Origin: Pedobacter sp. Bi126
GTDB taxonomy: Bacteria; Bacteroidota; Bacteroidia; Sphingobacteriales; Sphingobacteriaceae
Direction: 5' to 3'
DNA length: 64,000 bases
Assembly (NCBI RefSeq): GCF_918698245.1
Contig: NZ_CAKKMS010000001.1
Location: forward strand, 248,001 to 312,000
The notes beneath the pieces are model-generated. The model saw only the letters and a program-made list of their open reading frames with translations, was not told the DNA's origin and did no database searches. Positions 45,987 to 55,000 of this stretch are shown in pieces. Position numbers and translations under genes: made by a program. Numbering within the stretch: position 1 is the first letter of the stretch; the number at the start of each line of letters is the position of its first letter.

Positions 45987-47048
45987 TTATTGAGGAAAAA
46001 TAATATTGGAAATTTTCTTAAATAATTCATTTACGCCTCCCTCTCCAACATAGGATTTACCCTCTTTTTTAGCATCTTTCGCCGAAAAGTTATATATTCT
46101 CAATTTGGCGATGTAAGGATCAAAATCTGCTGAAGTAATGTTTAACCCTTTTTCATCTACAATACTTTTATTTTGCCTTATATCATTGACTATTAACTCG
46201 AGGAGCATCAATATTGCTGAGACACCAACATATTTACTTAACAAATAATCCTTATTGTCCCACTCTACGCTATAAGCATCAGATACAGAGATAAAATATT
46301 CATTCAATAAATTTTCCTGAATTACTGCTTCATATAAATCATCAACATTCCCACTACTATAGAAAATATGTCCTTTCTTAAATAACTTCTTTATTGCTGC
46401 CATTAAGGATGATTGACTAATTATTTTCCCTGGTTCTCCAACCATTGAAATTTTCTTTGCCCATGGGGAATTTTCATATGTATTGAAATAGCTTACAATT
46501 TCTTGTGATCTAAGATCTTCAAATTTAACCCAATCTTTTTCCCTCAGCATTGGTATTAAATCATAAACTAGTGATGGATTTATTTTTGTTTGTTCTCCAT
46601 TAATTGTTTTGAATATTAATGCTTTTTTCTCATTCCCTAATGCAATAAATGCAGATACTACAATATTAATATCTGTTTTTTTTGAAAATTCTTCCGAGAA
46701 AGACCATAGCCTATGCTGGCCATCTATTACAAATGCTTCAGCAAACTCTTTATTAGCGATATGCAACAAGCCATTTTTGAAATAACTATCACTACTCAAG
46801 CTAACAATGATCGTATTGGGTAATATTGGCATTCCTGACGTTTCTCCTTGAAGATATTTACCAATTTTAATTAAACGATCTCTCCTAAGCCCTCTTTGGA
46901 TGCCATCTCTATTATTTTGAGTTCTCTCACTGGTGTATGAGATAGATAGTAACTTTTTTGCATTAATTGTGAATATATAAAATTCATTTTCACCCTGTTT
47001 AACCGGAATTGCAGGTATTGGGTCGAGAAATTTTGATTCGGCGTTCAT
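45987..47048 (-). CDS. dndB: DGQHR-domain protein, DndB-like
   Basis: A 353-residue protein with the hallmark D109-G-Q-H-R113 motif, preceded by D-G-I-Q-R-x-L-x-x-x-R-x-x-x-I-x-K-Y (about 48-65), the standard arrangement of DGQHR proteins. In dnd clusters this protein is DndB, known as a negative regulator that limits the level of DNA phosphorothioation. Here it follows the DndE-ATPase gene and leads the unknown genes. The symbol is applied from context; the DGQHR family also has members outside dnd loci. Confidence 0.82.
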   Translation of the reverse strand: MNAESKFLDPIPAIPVKQGENEFYIFTINAKKLLSISYTSERTQNNRDGIQRGLRRDRLIKIGKYLQGETSGMPILPNTIIVSLSSDSYFKNGLLHIANKEFAEAFVIDGQHRLWSFSEEFSKKTDINIVVSAFIALGNEKKALIFKTINGEQTKINPSLVYDLIPMLREKDWVKFEDLRSQEIVSYFNTYENSPWAKKISMVGEPGKIISQSSLMAAIKKLFKKGHIFYSSGNVDDLYEAVIQENLLNEYFISVSDAYSVEWDNKDYLLSKYVGVSAILMLLELIVNDIRQNKSIVDEKGLNITSADFDPYIAKLRIYNFSAKDAKKEGKSYVGEGGVNELFKKISNIIFPQ

Positions 47049-47067
47049 TTAAATTTAATTTGAAATG

Positions 47068-48621
47068 TTAATTTGTTTTGAATAGTTCACCAATCTTATA
47101 TTCTTTAAGATTAGAAACCACTTGATATTTTTGAATTTTTTCTAGACTGACTTTCAATTTATTTGCATCCTTATCACCAACCCCCATAAATTTCTGAACA
47201 AGTTTCAAATTAGTTTTATCTTTTATATCAAAAAGAAATGCAGTTTCGCACATACTACTAAAATCGAAACTTGGTTGGTTAAATTCTTCAATACCTTGCG
47301 ATAATAAAACTACTGCTACACCTTTAGATCTAATTTCTCTAAGGATTTTCTCAAGTAAGTCTTGGGATTTTTTTTCTTTAAAAATCACATGAGCTTCATC
47401 AATTAATATCACATACCTCATTGATTGAATATTGTTTTCAATTGGGGCATTTTCCATATTCATAAAAGTATTGTACAAATAATTTATTACTAAAAACATT
47501 GAGGTAAACCTTAATGATTTATTAAGGTCTCCTGAAAGAGATAAATAATAATTTTTATTTATAAAACTTTTGTTTGTTGTGGTATCAGAATCAAAAATAT
47601 CAAATTCGGTAAGTGCTTCGAGGATCTCACTTAATGTACTCCTCTTTTCACCTTCAAATTCTTGAACCCTATCATAAATCTGTTTTAAATTTGGATACTT
47701 ACCCGATTTTTGTTCAGCAAAAACTTCCTTAACCGCGTCTTTCAGTGTCTGTTCTTGCTTTTTCCCAATACCTGAATAACTTGCAATTATATCAACGAAC
47801 TTATTTATACCCATTAATTTATTTTTCTCATTAATGTTATCGATAAATGATAATGGATTTAAAGGAAATGTTGTTTGTGGAACATCTATAAGTGTTGTAA
47901 AAGTTTCATTGAAAAAAGGTCTCAACGCTTCCTCATCTTCTTTTTTTAATCCTTTAAAATCAAGATAAATATAATTCACCTTATTTTGAGATTCCTGAAC
48001 CAGCTGCCTAAGAAAACTTAATGCAAAGTGAGTTTTTCCTGTACCAGAATTACCTGCCACGGCGACATGAGCATTATTATGAATTGAGATATCATTTAGT
48101 CGGAATAATATCGATTCATCAGTCTCAATATCTTTACCAACTTTAATCTGCATTACCTCGTTAAATAGCGATTTTTGAATTGACTGATTATTATTCTTAA
48201 CATGACTTAAACTTACCTCAATATCTTCTAATGCATCTATACCCTTTTCTATGTTTTCCAACAAAAAATCAATACTTGCATAGTTTTTATTCAAATCAAA
48301 TAATTTATTGATAATGTCTAACCCATGGTCAATATGCATTTTAATGAACCTAGGTATATCTTTATCTGTTTTATAAATACCATAAAGTTGGCATACCATT
48401 GCAACATAAAAATCTTTATGCGCTCCAAATAAAACATCTTCTTTATACTCTTTACCTTTGCTATCCCGTAAGTCTTGTTCAATATTTAATTTTTGTCCTT
48501 TCGCTAAAGAATAAGCAAATGCAATTCTTGAAATATAGTTTTCCGATCCAAGATTTAATCTTTTTGTTAATTCTTGAACCGCTTGTTTATTAGCCTCTGA
48601 AGTTCTAATATTAATTTGCAT
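47068..48621 (-). CDS. dndE: DndE fused to a HerA-type ATPase
   Basis: A 517-residue protein starting at the ATG at 48621, which overlaps the DndD stop by 11 bases; an upstream ATG at 48654 lies inside dndD. Residues 1-110 match DndE, the small DNA-binding subunit: INIRTSEANKQAVQELTKRL, ISRIAFAYSLAKG and a final MHIDHGLDIINKL. From about 160 it becomes a HerA/FtsK-like ATPase: Walker A G190NSGTGKT197, YLDFKG, NPLSF, Walker B YVILIDEAH, and VVLLSQG with a late arginine-rich helix (ILREIRSKG). Free DndE is about 110 residues, so the ATPase is an addition of about 400 residues. A motor for modification or for restriction are both possible. Confidence 0.85.
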   Translation of the reverse strand: MQINIRTSEANKQAVQELTKRLNLGSENYISRIAFAYSLAKGQKLNIEQDLRDSKGKEYKEDVLFGAHKDFYVAMVCQLYGIYKTDKDIPRFIKMHIDHGLDIINKLFDLNKNYASIDFLLENIEKGIDALEDIEVSLSHVKNNNQSIQKSLFNEVMQIKVGKDIETDESILFRLNDISIHNNAHVAVAGNSGTGKTHFALSFLRQLVQESQNKVNYIYLDFKGLKKEDEEALRPFFNETFTTLIDVPQTTFPLNPLSFIDNINEKNKLMGINKFVDIIASYSGIGKKQEQTLKDAVKEVFAEQKSGKYPNLKQIYDRVQEFEGEKRSTLSEILEALTEFDIFDSDTTTNKSFINKNYYLSLSGDLNKSLRFTSMFLVINYLYNTFMNMENAPIENNIQSMRYVILIDEAHVIFKEKKSQDLLEKILREIRSKGVAVVLLSQGIEEFNQPSFDFSSMCETAFLFDIKDKTNLKLVQKFMGVGDKDANKLKVSLEKIQKYQVVSNLKEYKIGELFKTN

Positions 48622-50707
48622 TGTATTTCGTATTATAGGCTTCGATAAAATCATTTGGTTCCAACATTAAAAATTGTGACCTATCTTGATTTATATTATC
48701 AATTAAATATGTTTTTGCAAGATTTGGCTTTAGCAGCTCATATTCCTTCAATGTCAATTCCTTATTTATAAGAGGAAAAATAACTACTTGATCCGCAACA
48801 CTAGGATAGAAATGCTTAACTATGTTTTCAGCATGTTGTTCATCAAATTTTTGCATCGGACTATCTATAAACACGGGAAAGTCAATGTCCGATTCCTCGA
48901 CCAAACCACGTAATAGTGCGGTTGCATACATCTGTTGTTCCCCCTTAGACAAACTGCCTTTTCTTATCTCATTATTTCTATTATTATATAATTTGATATC
49001 AATCAAATCATCGGCAATTTCAACATTAACTCTTTTTATAAAGTCTTTTTTATGCATAAGCATATCAAGCCCGATTAGTATTTCCCTTTCGAGTGATTCC
49101 TTCTTCTTTTCCTTAAATGTTACAATGAAATCCTGCAAATAGAGTATTAGTTTAGAGGCCTCCTCATCTTTGCCTTTATTCTGTTCCGAAACCTCAAGCT
49201 TTTTTGTTAATTCTAGCTTTTGTTTCTCTTTAGATATGATCTCTTTTTGCTTTTCATCTGATTGCAACTCGAGTTGAAACTTAGTTTTTTGTAGTTGTTC
49301 TATACTATCATCCAACCTTTTTCTCTTTTCCTTCAGAGCTATTATTAGAGGCTCATCTTGCTGGGCCTCTGCATCTCTAATCTTTTTCCGTAAAGAACTT
49401 AATTCATTCTTTGCCTGCTGATTATCCCCACTAATGCGTCTAAAGGATTCCTTAAATGAATTTCTTATATTAGAAATAAGAGAGTTAAATTCATTCGTTT
49501 CAACTTCTGAAAAATCATGAATAGTTTGCACATCGTCAGGAATCTCCTCAATTTCACCAAAAAAGTGCTTTTTAATAATTTTCCTTAGCGCTTCGGCGTA
49601 GATCTCTCTTATCTTAAAAGTGATAACGGTATTACCATCTTGTGGCAAAGTTTCAGCTAATTCATTTATAACATCTTCAGTTTTATTAACAACTGCCTCA
49701 GCTTGAAACTTAGTGGTTTTTAATTTAGCTTCATAAGCAAGCTGTGAATGTAAATCAGAAAGAATATTTCCCCCAATTGCAAAAGGCACCAAATCGAAAT
49801 GTTCTTTTAACTCAGATGCTAGTGATTCGGACTTTGCGACTAATTCATTCTCTTTTTTAACCATCTCTTGAAGTTCTTCTAACGAAATAGAACTTCCTGC
49901 TCTAATAAGTTTTTCCTGAACTTGATTGAGTTCCTGTTTGTTAAAATCAATTTTATCACTTAGCTCTAAAATCGATTTCTCATTTTGGATTATCTGGTTA
50001 CTTGCTAACGCTATATCAGCTTCAATTGTGATTAATTCTTGCTTATCTTTAAAATTTGCTGATTCCTTTCTAAGCTTATACCTTAACTCTTCAAGTTCGC
50101 CTTTAAGGTCCTCATATTTTTTGATTCCAAGAACTTCAGAATAAGCTTTGCTTAATTTTCTCTGTTGATCGATCGAACTTTCTTCTGCTAGATTTACAAT
50201 CTTCTCTGCGTCGAAGAAGAAAAATTTCGCAATTTCCTTTGGAAGTAAGAAATCTCTAATAAAAATTTCTGGTCCAACTTCATTTGTCAGTTCATTAGGA
50301 TAATTATCTATAAGTATATCAACAGTATCATGCCCGCCAGTTAGTTTATTATACGATCTAATAATTTTAATTTCATTGCACGGTAGCTCTGGAATACTAA
50401 CATCCGTAAATGTGATTGCAACATACAGTGAAGTTTCACCTTCAGCTTCTGCCAACCTATTTAATGCATTGTTGATATATTTTGAGTAACCTCCCTGATC
50501 AGCAATTTCTTGTTTATACAGTTCGTCAACATCTTCCATTTGCCTGCCATAAAGACACCAAACCAAAGACATTAAAAATGTGGTTTTACCAAACCCGTTT
50601 TTACCAGAAACTATAAATATATTCTTTTCAGAATCCTTTGAGAGGTCTATTAAATTTAGTCCTTTATATATTCTATAGTTAAAAAGTTCTAAGCTTTTTA
50701 TTATCAT
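48611..50707 (-). CDS. dndD: DndD, SMC-like ATPase of DNA phosphorothioation
   Basis: A 698-residue ATPase of the SMC/Rad50 style, thought to bind or nick DNA for sulfur insertion. Walker A GKNGFGKTT is at 35-43. Two coiled-coil regions (about 190-300 and 420-540, rich in K/E/Q) flank a central hinge-like part. The ABC signature SLSKGEQQMYATALL and Walker B FPVFIDSP (about 620-640) sit near the end. It overlaps dndC by one base (TAATG) and dndE by 11 bases, so the three are translationally coupled. Confidence 0.92.
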   Translation of the reverse strand: MIIKSLELFNYRIYKGLNLIDLSKDSEKNIFIVSGKNGFGKTTFLMSLVWCLYGRQMEDVDELYKQEIADQGGYSKYINNALNRLAEAEGETSLYVAITFTDVSIPELPCNEIKIIRSYNKLTGGHDTVDILIDNYPNELTNEVGPEIFIRDFLLPKEIAKFFFFDAEKIVNLAEESSIDQQRKLSKAYSEVLGIKKYEDLKGELEELRYKLRKESANFKDKQELITIEADIALASNQIIQNEKSILELSDKIDFNKQELNQVQEKLIRAGSSISLEELQEMVKKENELVAKSESLASELKEHFDLVPFAIGGNILSDLHSQLAYEAKLKTTKFQAEAVVNKTEDVINELAETLPQDGNTVITFKIREIYAEALRKIIKKHFFGEIEEIPDDVQTIHDFSEVETNEFNSLISNIRNSFKESFRRISGDNQQAKNELSSLRKKIRDAEAQQDEPLIIALKEKRKRLDDSIEQLQKTKFQLELQSDEKQKEIISKEKQKLELTKKLEVSEQNKGKDEEASKLILYLQDFIVTFKEKKKESLEREILIGLDMLMHKKDFIKRVNVEIADDLIDIKLYNNRNNEIRKGSLSKGEQQMYATALLRGLVEESDIDFPVFIDSPMQKFDEQHAENIVKHFYPSVADQVVIFPLINKELTLKEYELLKPNLAKTYLIDNINQDRSQFLMLEPNDFIEAYNTKYNAN

Positions 50708-52014
50708 TAATTCTTTTTTTCGGATAAAAATATTTGAATTCTACTTTCAATATCACTTTGTAAACCTCTTTTTTTCATCATTAGAGACTTAGACTTTTGC
50801 AAAGCTAAAAGCTCATGGATTAGAGTGACCTGCTCTTCTTGACCATTACAAGATTGCTTAAGAAGTTCATGTTCCTGCTGCAATTTTTCATCATGCTTAC
50901 TCATATCAATGTGAGTTTTGTAAATATTATTGTAAATATCTGACACTTTCCTTTTAAAATAAAAATCTCTGTACCATGCTAATTGAATTGCAACAAGTTC
51001 TTGATGCGTAATTAATTCCAAGTCAGGCTGATCTTTCTGAACAAGATACTGTGCTTTTAGTAGCTTTTCAAGTAAAAGTGCTCTTTTCTCAAATAAATAA
51101 GGCCCGATTCCATCTTGTCCATTTCGTCGCTTGTCATCGCGCCAGGTAATATCATCTCTAGTTTCTACAAGCAAATCTCTAAATTCCATCAAGGGCTCCA
51201 TCCAATCTTCTCCATTATCTATAAGAGCCTCCATCGATTTATCCTTTTTTACTACCGTGCAAACCCAACATCCAAAACGACTATTTCCACAGGATGGAGT
51301 AGTAGTATCAATTACTAATGGGCAATCACCACCCGTCGCATTTCTGTATAATGTTACTAAATCTCTATTAGTACCTCCCCAAGGTGGATTTACCTGTAAT
51401 AAGTATGGCCAAAGCTCGTCAATTACAACATCTTTTATAGGTGCATAAACCCAAGCATTCGGCAAAACATGCTTTCTCAACCTATTTCCTTTAATCTCAT
51501 GCTTTTTCATGGATTTAGCTCTTGTTGCACTTTCGTCCTCTCTTGTTCCCAGTAGGATTACAGCCTCTCCTTTTTCATTTAATTTTTCTAAAATGAATCT
51601 GGTTGTTGGAGCAATCTTAAGTCTATCAGTACACCATCTAAATGTATTGTTTGGTGCAGGATAACCTAATCCTAGCAATTTCACCCAAAAAGTATCCTCT
51701 AATTTAGGTGTTGTTTGATGAACATAGATAGGCATTCCCTGTTCAGTTGCTGCTTTGCTTATAAGACCCAGTGTCTTATTAATCATCTGAACGATTTTAG
51801 GATTTTCAACTAGAGTGTCGTTGCACACAACATGGATTTCTCTTTGATGCCGCAAAAAAGGATCTATTTTTTTTAAAGCAGACCAAACAAGTTGCAATAA
51901 CATTGTTGAATCCTTTCCACCACTAAAACCTATAATCCAGGGTCTTGAACTGTTTTCATCATATAAAAATTGATCAATAATTTCGTTTTCAATAAACTTA
52001 ATATCTAAAGCCAT
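50707..52014 (-). CDS. dndC: DndC, PAPS-reductase-like sulfurtransferase
   Basis: First gene of the operon. The 435-residue enzyme activates and moves sulfur to the DNA backbone. The PP-loop S31GGKDST37 binds ATP, and R-W-C-T-D-R-L-K with Cys128 is the family mark. C231, C242, C249 and C252 (C-x6-C-x2-C at the end) are placed to hold a 4Fe-4S cluster. The C-terminal third is helical and charged. No dndA cysteine desulfurase is beside it; a general IscS-type enzyme would have to supply sulfur, as is known in other dnd loci. Confidence 0.93.
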   Translation of the reverse strand: MALDIKFIENEIIDQFLYDENSSRPWIIGFSGGKDSTMLLQLVWSALKKIDPFLRHQREIHVVCNDTLVENPKIVQMINKTLGLISKAATEQGMPIYVHQTTPKLEDTFWVKLLGLGYPAPNNTFRWCTDRLKIAPTTRFILEKLNEKGEAVILLGTREDESATRAKSMKKHEIKGNRLRKHVLPNAWVYAPIKDVVIDELWPYLLQVNPPWGGTNRDLVTLYRNATGGDCPLVIDTTTPSCGNSRFGCWVCTVVKKDKSMEALIDNGEDWMEPLMEFRDLLVETRDDITWRDDKRRNGQDGIGPYLFEKRALLLEKLLKAQYLVQKDQPDLELITHQELVAIQLAWYRDFYFKRKVSDIYNNIYKTHIDMSKHDEKLQQEHELLKQSCNGQEEQVTLIHELLALQKSKSLMMKKRGLQSDIESRIQIFLSEKKN

Positions 52015-52447
52015 TACTTTGTTTTTTTAGCGGATTGAGAGCATACAGGTTATCAAAGATGATCATTTAACATATATTTCAAGAACAAATTGACTAATAT
52101 TTACCAAGAGTAGACTTTTTTTACACACTTCCATTAATATTCATATCTCAAAAAATTACGTATGCGAATTGAAGTTATTTTAAAGTAAACAAAAATTATT
52201 AGAATTATTGAATTCAACTCACATTTCCTAAAATTACTCATTTCTTGTGTAGGCATGCATGCCTGTAAGCTTTTAGTAGGATGAAGAAGATTAAACTAAT
52301 TTTCTAAACCTCTCCTATTCTACCTACTATTCCCTACGGTTTCCCGTACCTCCTCAAAAAAAATCAACCTATCTTTTTAGTTGTAAAGAAAATAATACTA
52401 TCTTACAACTAATTAATTATATCCATTTACTTTTTAAACATCATCTT
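52015..52447. promoter_or_regulatory. Divergent control region upstream of dndC
   Basis: 433 bases between dndC (minus) and the gene at 52448 (plus), A/T-rich. The one clear element is a perfect 14-bp palindrome AGGCATGCATGCCT at 52251-52264, about 237 bases before dndC. It could be a regulator site, for instance for the DndB-like protein, but no proof is visible. No ORF of note. Confidence 0.4.
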
Positions 52448-53191
52448 ATGTCTAAAACAAATGACACCGGACACGCCAAAAACGTAGCGAATTTCGAAAC
52501 CCTTATTGCCTATTTAACCGGCTACGGCGCTGTTTACAATCCCAGCAATGCAAACATCCAGTTAACGAGTTTAACCGAGAAAGCTGCCGCAGCAAAAACC
52601 ATTAACGAGCAGGTGCACGATGCAGCCGCCAAAAACAGCAATGCCATAGCCCTGCGCGATCTGGCTTTTGCACCCTTAAAAAAGTTGAGCACCCGCGTGC
52701 TGAGCGCCGTTAAGGCAAACAGTGTAGCCCAACAGGTATTGGATAATGCAGCAAGCCACCACCGCAAAATACAGGGGCAAAGGGCAACAGCCAAACTCAC
52801 AGCCGAAGAAAAAAATAACCTGGCCGCCAGCGGTACGGTGGTTAACCAGATTTCGGCCTCGCAACAGAGTTACGATAACCTGCTCGATACGCTCGATAAA
52901 CAGATTAAATTGTTAGCTACCATACCGCAGTACGCCCCTAACGAGGTAGATTTGCAGCTGGCCAGCCTCACCAGTTTATATAACGATTTATTGCAGAAAA
53001 ACCGCGATGTGGTAGCCAACAGCTCGCAGTTGAGTACCCTACGCATTAACCGCAATAACGCGCTTTACGATGCAGAAACCGGCATAGTTGCCTTGGCTCA
53101 GGATGTGAAAAATTACGCAAAATCCGTTTTTGGGTCAACCAGCCCCCAATACAAACAGGTTTCGGGTATCCCTTTCCGAACCCTGACCTAA
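52448..53191 (+). CDS. Conserved helical protein, unknown function
   Basis: A 247-residue soluble, Ala-rich all-helical protein, MSKTNDTGHAKNVANFETLI at the start. No signal peptide, membrane segment or catalytic motif is seen. The helices (KAAAAKTINEQVHDAAAKNS, SASQQSYDNLLDTLDKQIKLL) suggest a bundle or coiled coil. I recall proteins with this opening in other Bacteroidota as unnamed conserved genes. It differs from the dnd operon in base composition (clearly less A/T) and so is probably not part of it. Confidence 0.7.
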   Translation: MSKTNDTGHAKNVANFETLIAYLTGYGAVYNPSNANIQLTSLTEKAAAAKTINEQVHDAAAKNSNAIALRDLAFAPLKKLSTRVLSAVKANSVAQQVLDNAASHHRKIQGQRATAKLTAEEKNNLAASGTVVNQISASQQSYDNLLDTLDKQIKLLATIPQYAPNEVDLQLASLTSLYNDLLQKNRDVVANSSQLSTLRINRNNALYDAETGIVALAQDVKNYAKSVFGSTSPQYKQVSGIPFRTLT

Positions 53192-53310
53192 AACACCCAT
53201 AATACCCTAAAAAAAATCATCCCTAATTTATTTCCTCATTCCACTTAACAGGCACCAAGACGGCTTACTGTTTCTCTTTTATGCAATACCTAACCGTAAA
53301 ACGGCTCATT

Positions 53311-53580
53311 GCAACGCCTAAACTGTCGACTGCAACGCCTGAACTAGCGAATGCAACATCTGAACTACCGACTGCAATACTTGAACTATCGATTGCAAAG
53401 TCTGAACTACCGACCGCAACACCTGAACTATCAACTGCAACGGTTGAACCATCGACTGCAACGGCTGAACCATCGGCTGCAACGTCTGAACTAACGACTG
53501 CAACGGCTGAACTAACGACTGCAACGTCTGAACTGTCGACTACAATGTCTGAACCATCGACTGCAATGTCTGAACTATAT
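53311..53580. repeat. 21-bp minisatellite, 12 full copies plus a partial
   Basis: Tandem units of 21 bases with the form GCAACGYCTGAACTATCGACT, slightly different in each copy. Because 21 is a multiple of three, both strands stay open (53281-53589 plus: S-T-A-T-P-E-L repeats; 53265-53594 minus: V-D-S-S-D-V-A repeats). No gene is claimed. Confidence 0.9.
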
Positions 53581-53594
53581 CTCCGATAACCCAT

Positions 53595-54730
53595 AGTAGT
53601 AAGATTGCTTCCTCGGCTGAAAAAGCCTCATCGCAATGACGGATTGATCGGAATAGAAATTACGCGAATAATCCCTCTGCTCCATGCGATCTGCTCCCTG
53701 CTATTCGGCCTAGGATATGATGGAAGGAGATCCTTAGACTACGCTCAGGATGACAAAAAACCGGAGGAAAATACAACAATGATGAACCCTCGGCGGCGGT
53801 GAGCCGAGGCAAGCCCAAGCGAAGGGCAAAGAATAGCGAAAGCATTAAGATTCCCGCATGCGCGAGAATGACGACCGTAATAGAAAGTACAAAGATCTCT
53901 CCACTACGGTCGAGATGACGACCCAGCGTGCCCCCTCATAGTTTCAGAGGAATAAATCTACGGATGCTTGTATCTGCTCCATGCTATCTGCATCCTGCTA
54001 TCCGGCCTAGGAGATGATGGAAGGAGAAAACGTTAAAGCTTTTGCACCTCCTTTCGACCTACCACAGCCCAGAGGCAGCACGCCCTCCCCGATCCTTCAT
54101 CGGGGGCTTGTGCTGGCGACCAATAAAGCTTTGACGAATTTATCCGACATCAGATCCAAGCCTTGATTTTTGGTTACCTTTTTATCAAGAAAAAGGTAAG
54201 AGCCCTTCGGCGGCGGTGAGCCGAGGTAAGGCTGAGAAGGGCCAATATATTCAATTTCACAATAGTAGCGAAAGCATTAAGATTCCCGCCTGCGCGGGAA
54301 TGACGACCGTATTATAGCGAGCGCCTTAAATCTCTATCCGCCTATCGGCACCTTTCACCTGAAAGGGAAAGGGCTAAAAAACAAATTACCGCATCCTGCA
54401 ATATGCTCCATGCGATCTGCATCTCGCTATCGGCCTAGGATATGATGGAAGGAGAAAACGTTAAAGCTTTTGCACCTCCTTTCAACCTACCACAGCCCAG
54501 AGGCAGCACGCCCTCCCCGATCCTTCATCGGGGGCTTGTGCTGGCGACCAATAAAGCTTTGACGAATTTATCCGACATCAGATCCAAGCCTTGATCTTTT
54601 GTTTCTTTTCTATCAAGAGAAAAGAAAGAGCCCCTCGGCGGCGGTGAGCCGAGGCAAGACAGTGCGAAGGGCAAAGAATAGCGACCGCTTTAAGGTTCCC
54701 GCATGCGCGGGAATGACGATCGTATTAGTG
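53595..54730 (+). repeat. Modular repeat block 5 (B derivatives)
   Basis: Three units: a shortened B-like one with most of its cassette deleted (about 53690-53880), a B unit without the usual head (about 53945-54310) and a full B unit (from 54332). The orientation is the same as in the other blocks. The second unit has the TTACCTTTTT stem, the third TTTCTTTTCT. Confidence 0.8.
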
Positions 54731-54759
54731 ATACTATATAAATAAAGGCAGTGGTTAAT

Positions 54760-54990
54760 TACGCAGAGATCCTTCGTGCCTCAGGATGACAAATCATTGT
54801 ATAACAAAAAAACACCAAGAGCATCCTGCTATTGCAAAACGTCCCTGGTGTTTCCGTACAAACGGTCGTCATTGCGAGGCACGAAGCAATCTTACAACGA
54901 TCGCTAGTAAATCTATCTATAAAGATTGCCTGCCTGTAACCGCTGGTTAAACCCAAAGCATTAAGATTGCTTCGTGCCTCGCAATGACGG
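54760..54990. repeat. Dispersed palindromic repeats downstream of the efflux operon
   Basis: A 'tccttcgtgcctcaggatgac' half-element at 54770-54790 and a 'cgtcattgcgaggcacgaagcaatct ... agattgcttcgtgcctcgcaatgacg' element at 54867-54988, whose ends are inverted copies. Confidence 0.75.
54804..54853 (-). terminator. Likely terminator of the RND efflux operon
   Basis: On the minus strand AAACACCA pairs with TGGTGTTT across about 28 bases that can fold further, and is followed by a T run. It is about 150 bases after the last gene. Confidence 0.5.
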
Positions 54991-55000
54991 ATTACCGGAA

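Noticed and set aside
53311..53580. CRISPR array
   Set aside because: The 21-base units follow each other directly, without spacers, and no cas genes are present.
53281..53589. Repetitive proteins encoded on either strand of the minisatellite
   Set aside because: The open frames follow from a 21-base unit without stops; no ribosome-binding site or conserved ends.
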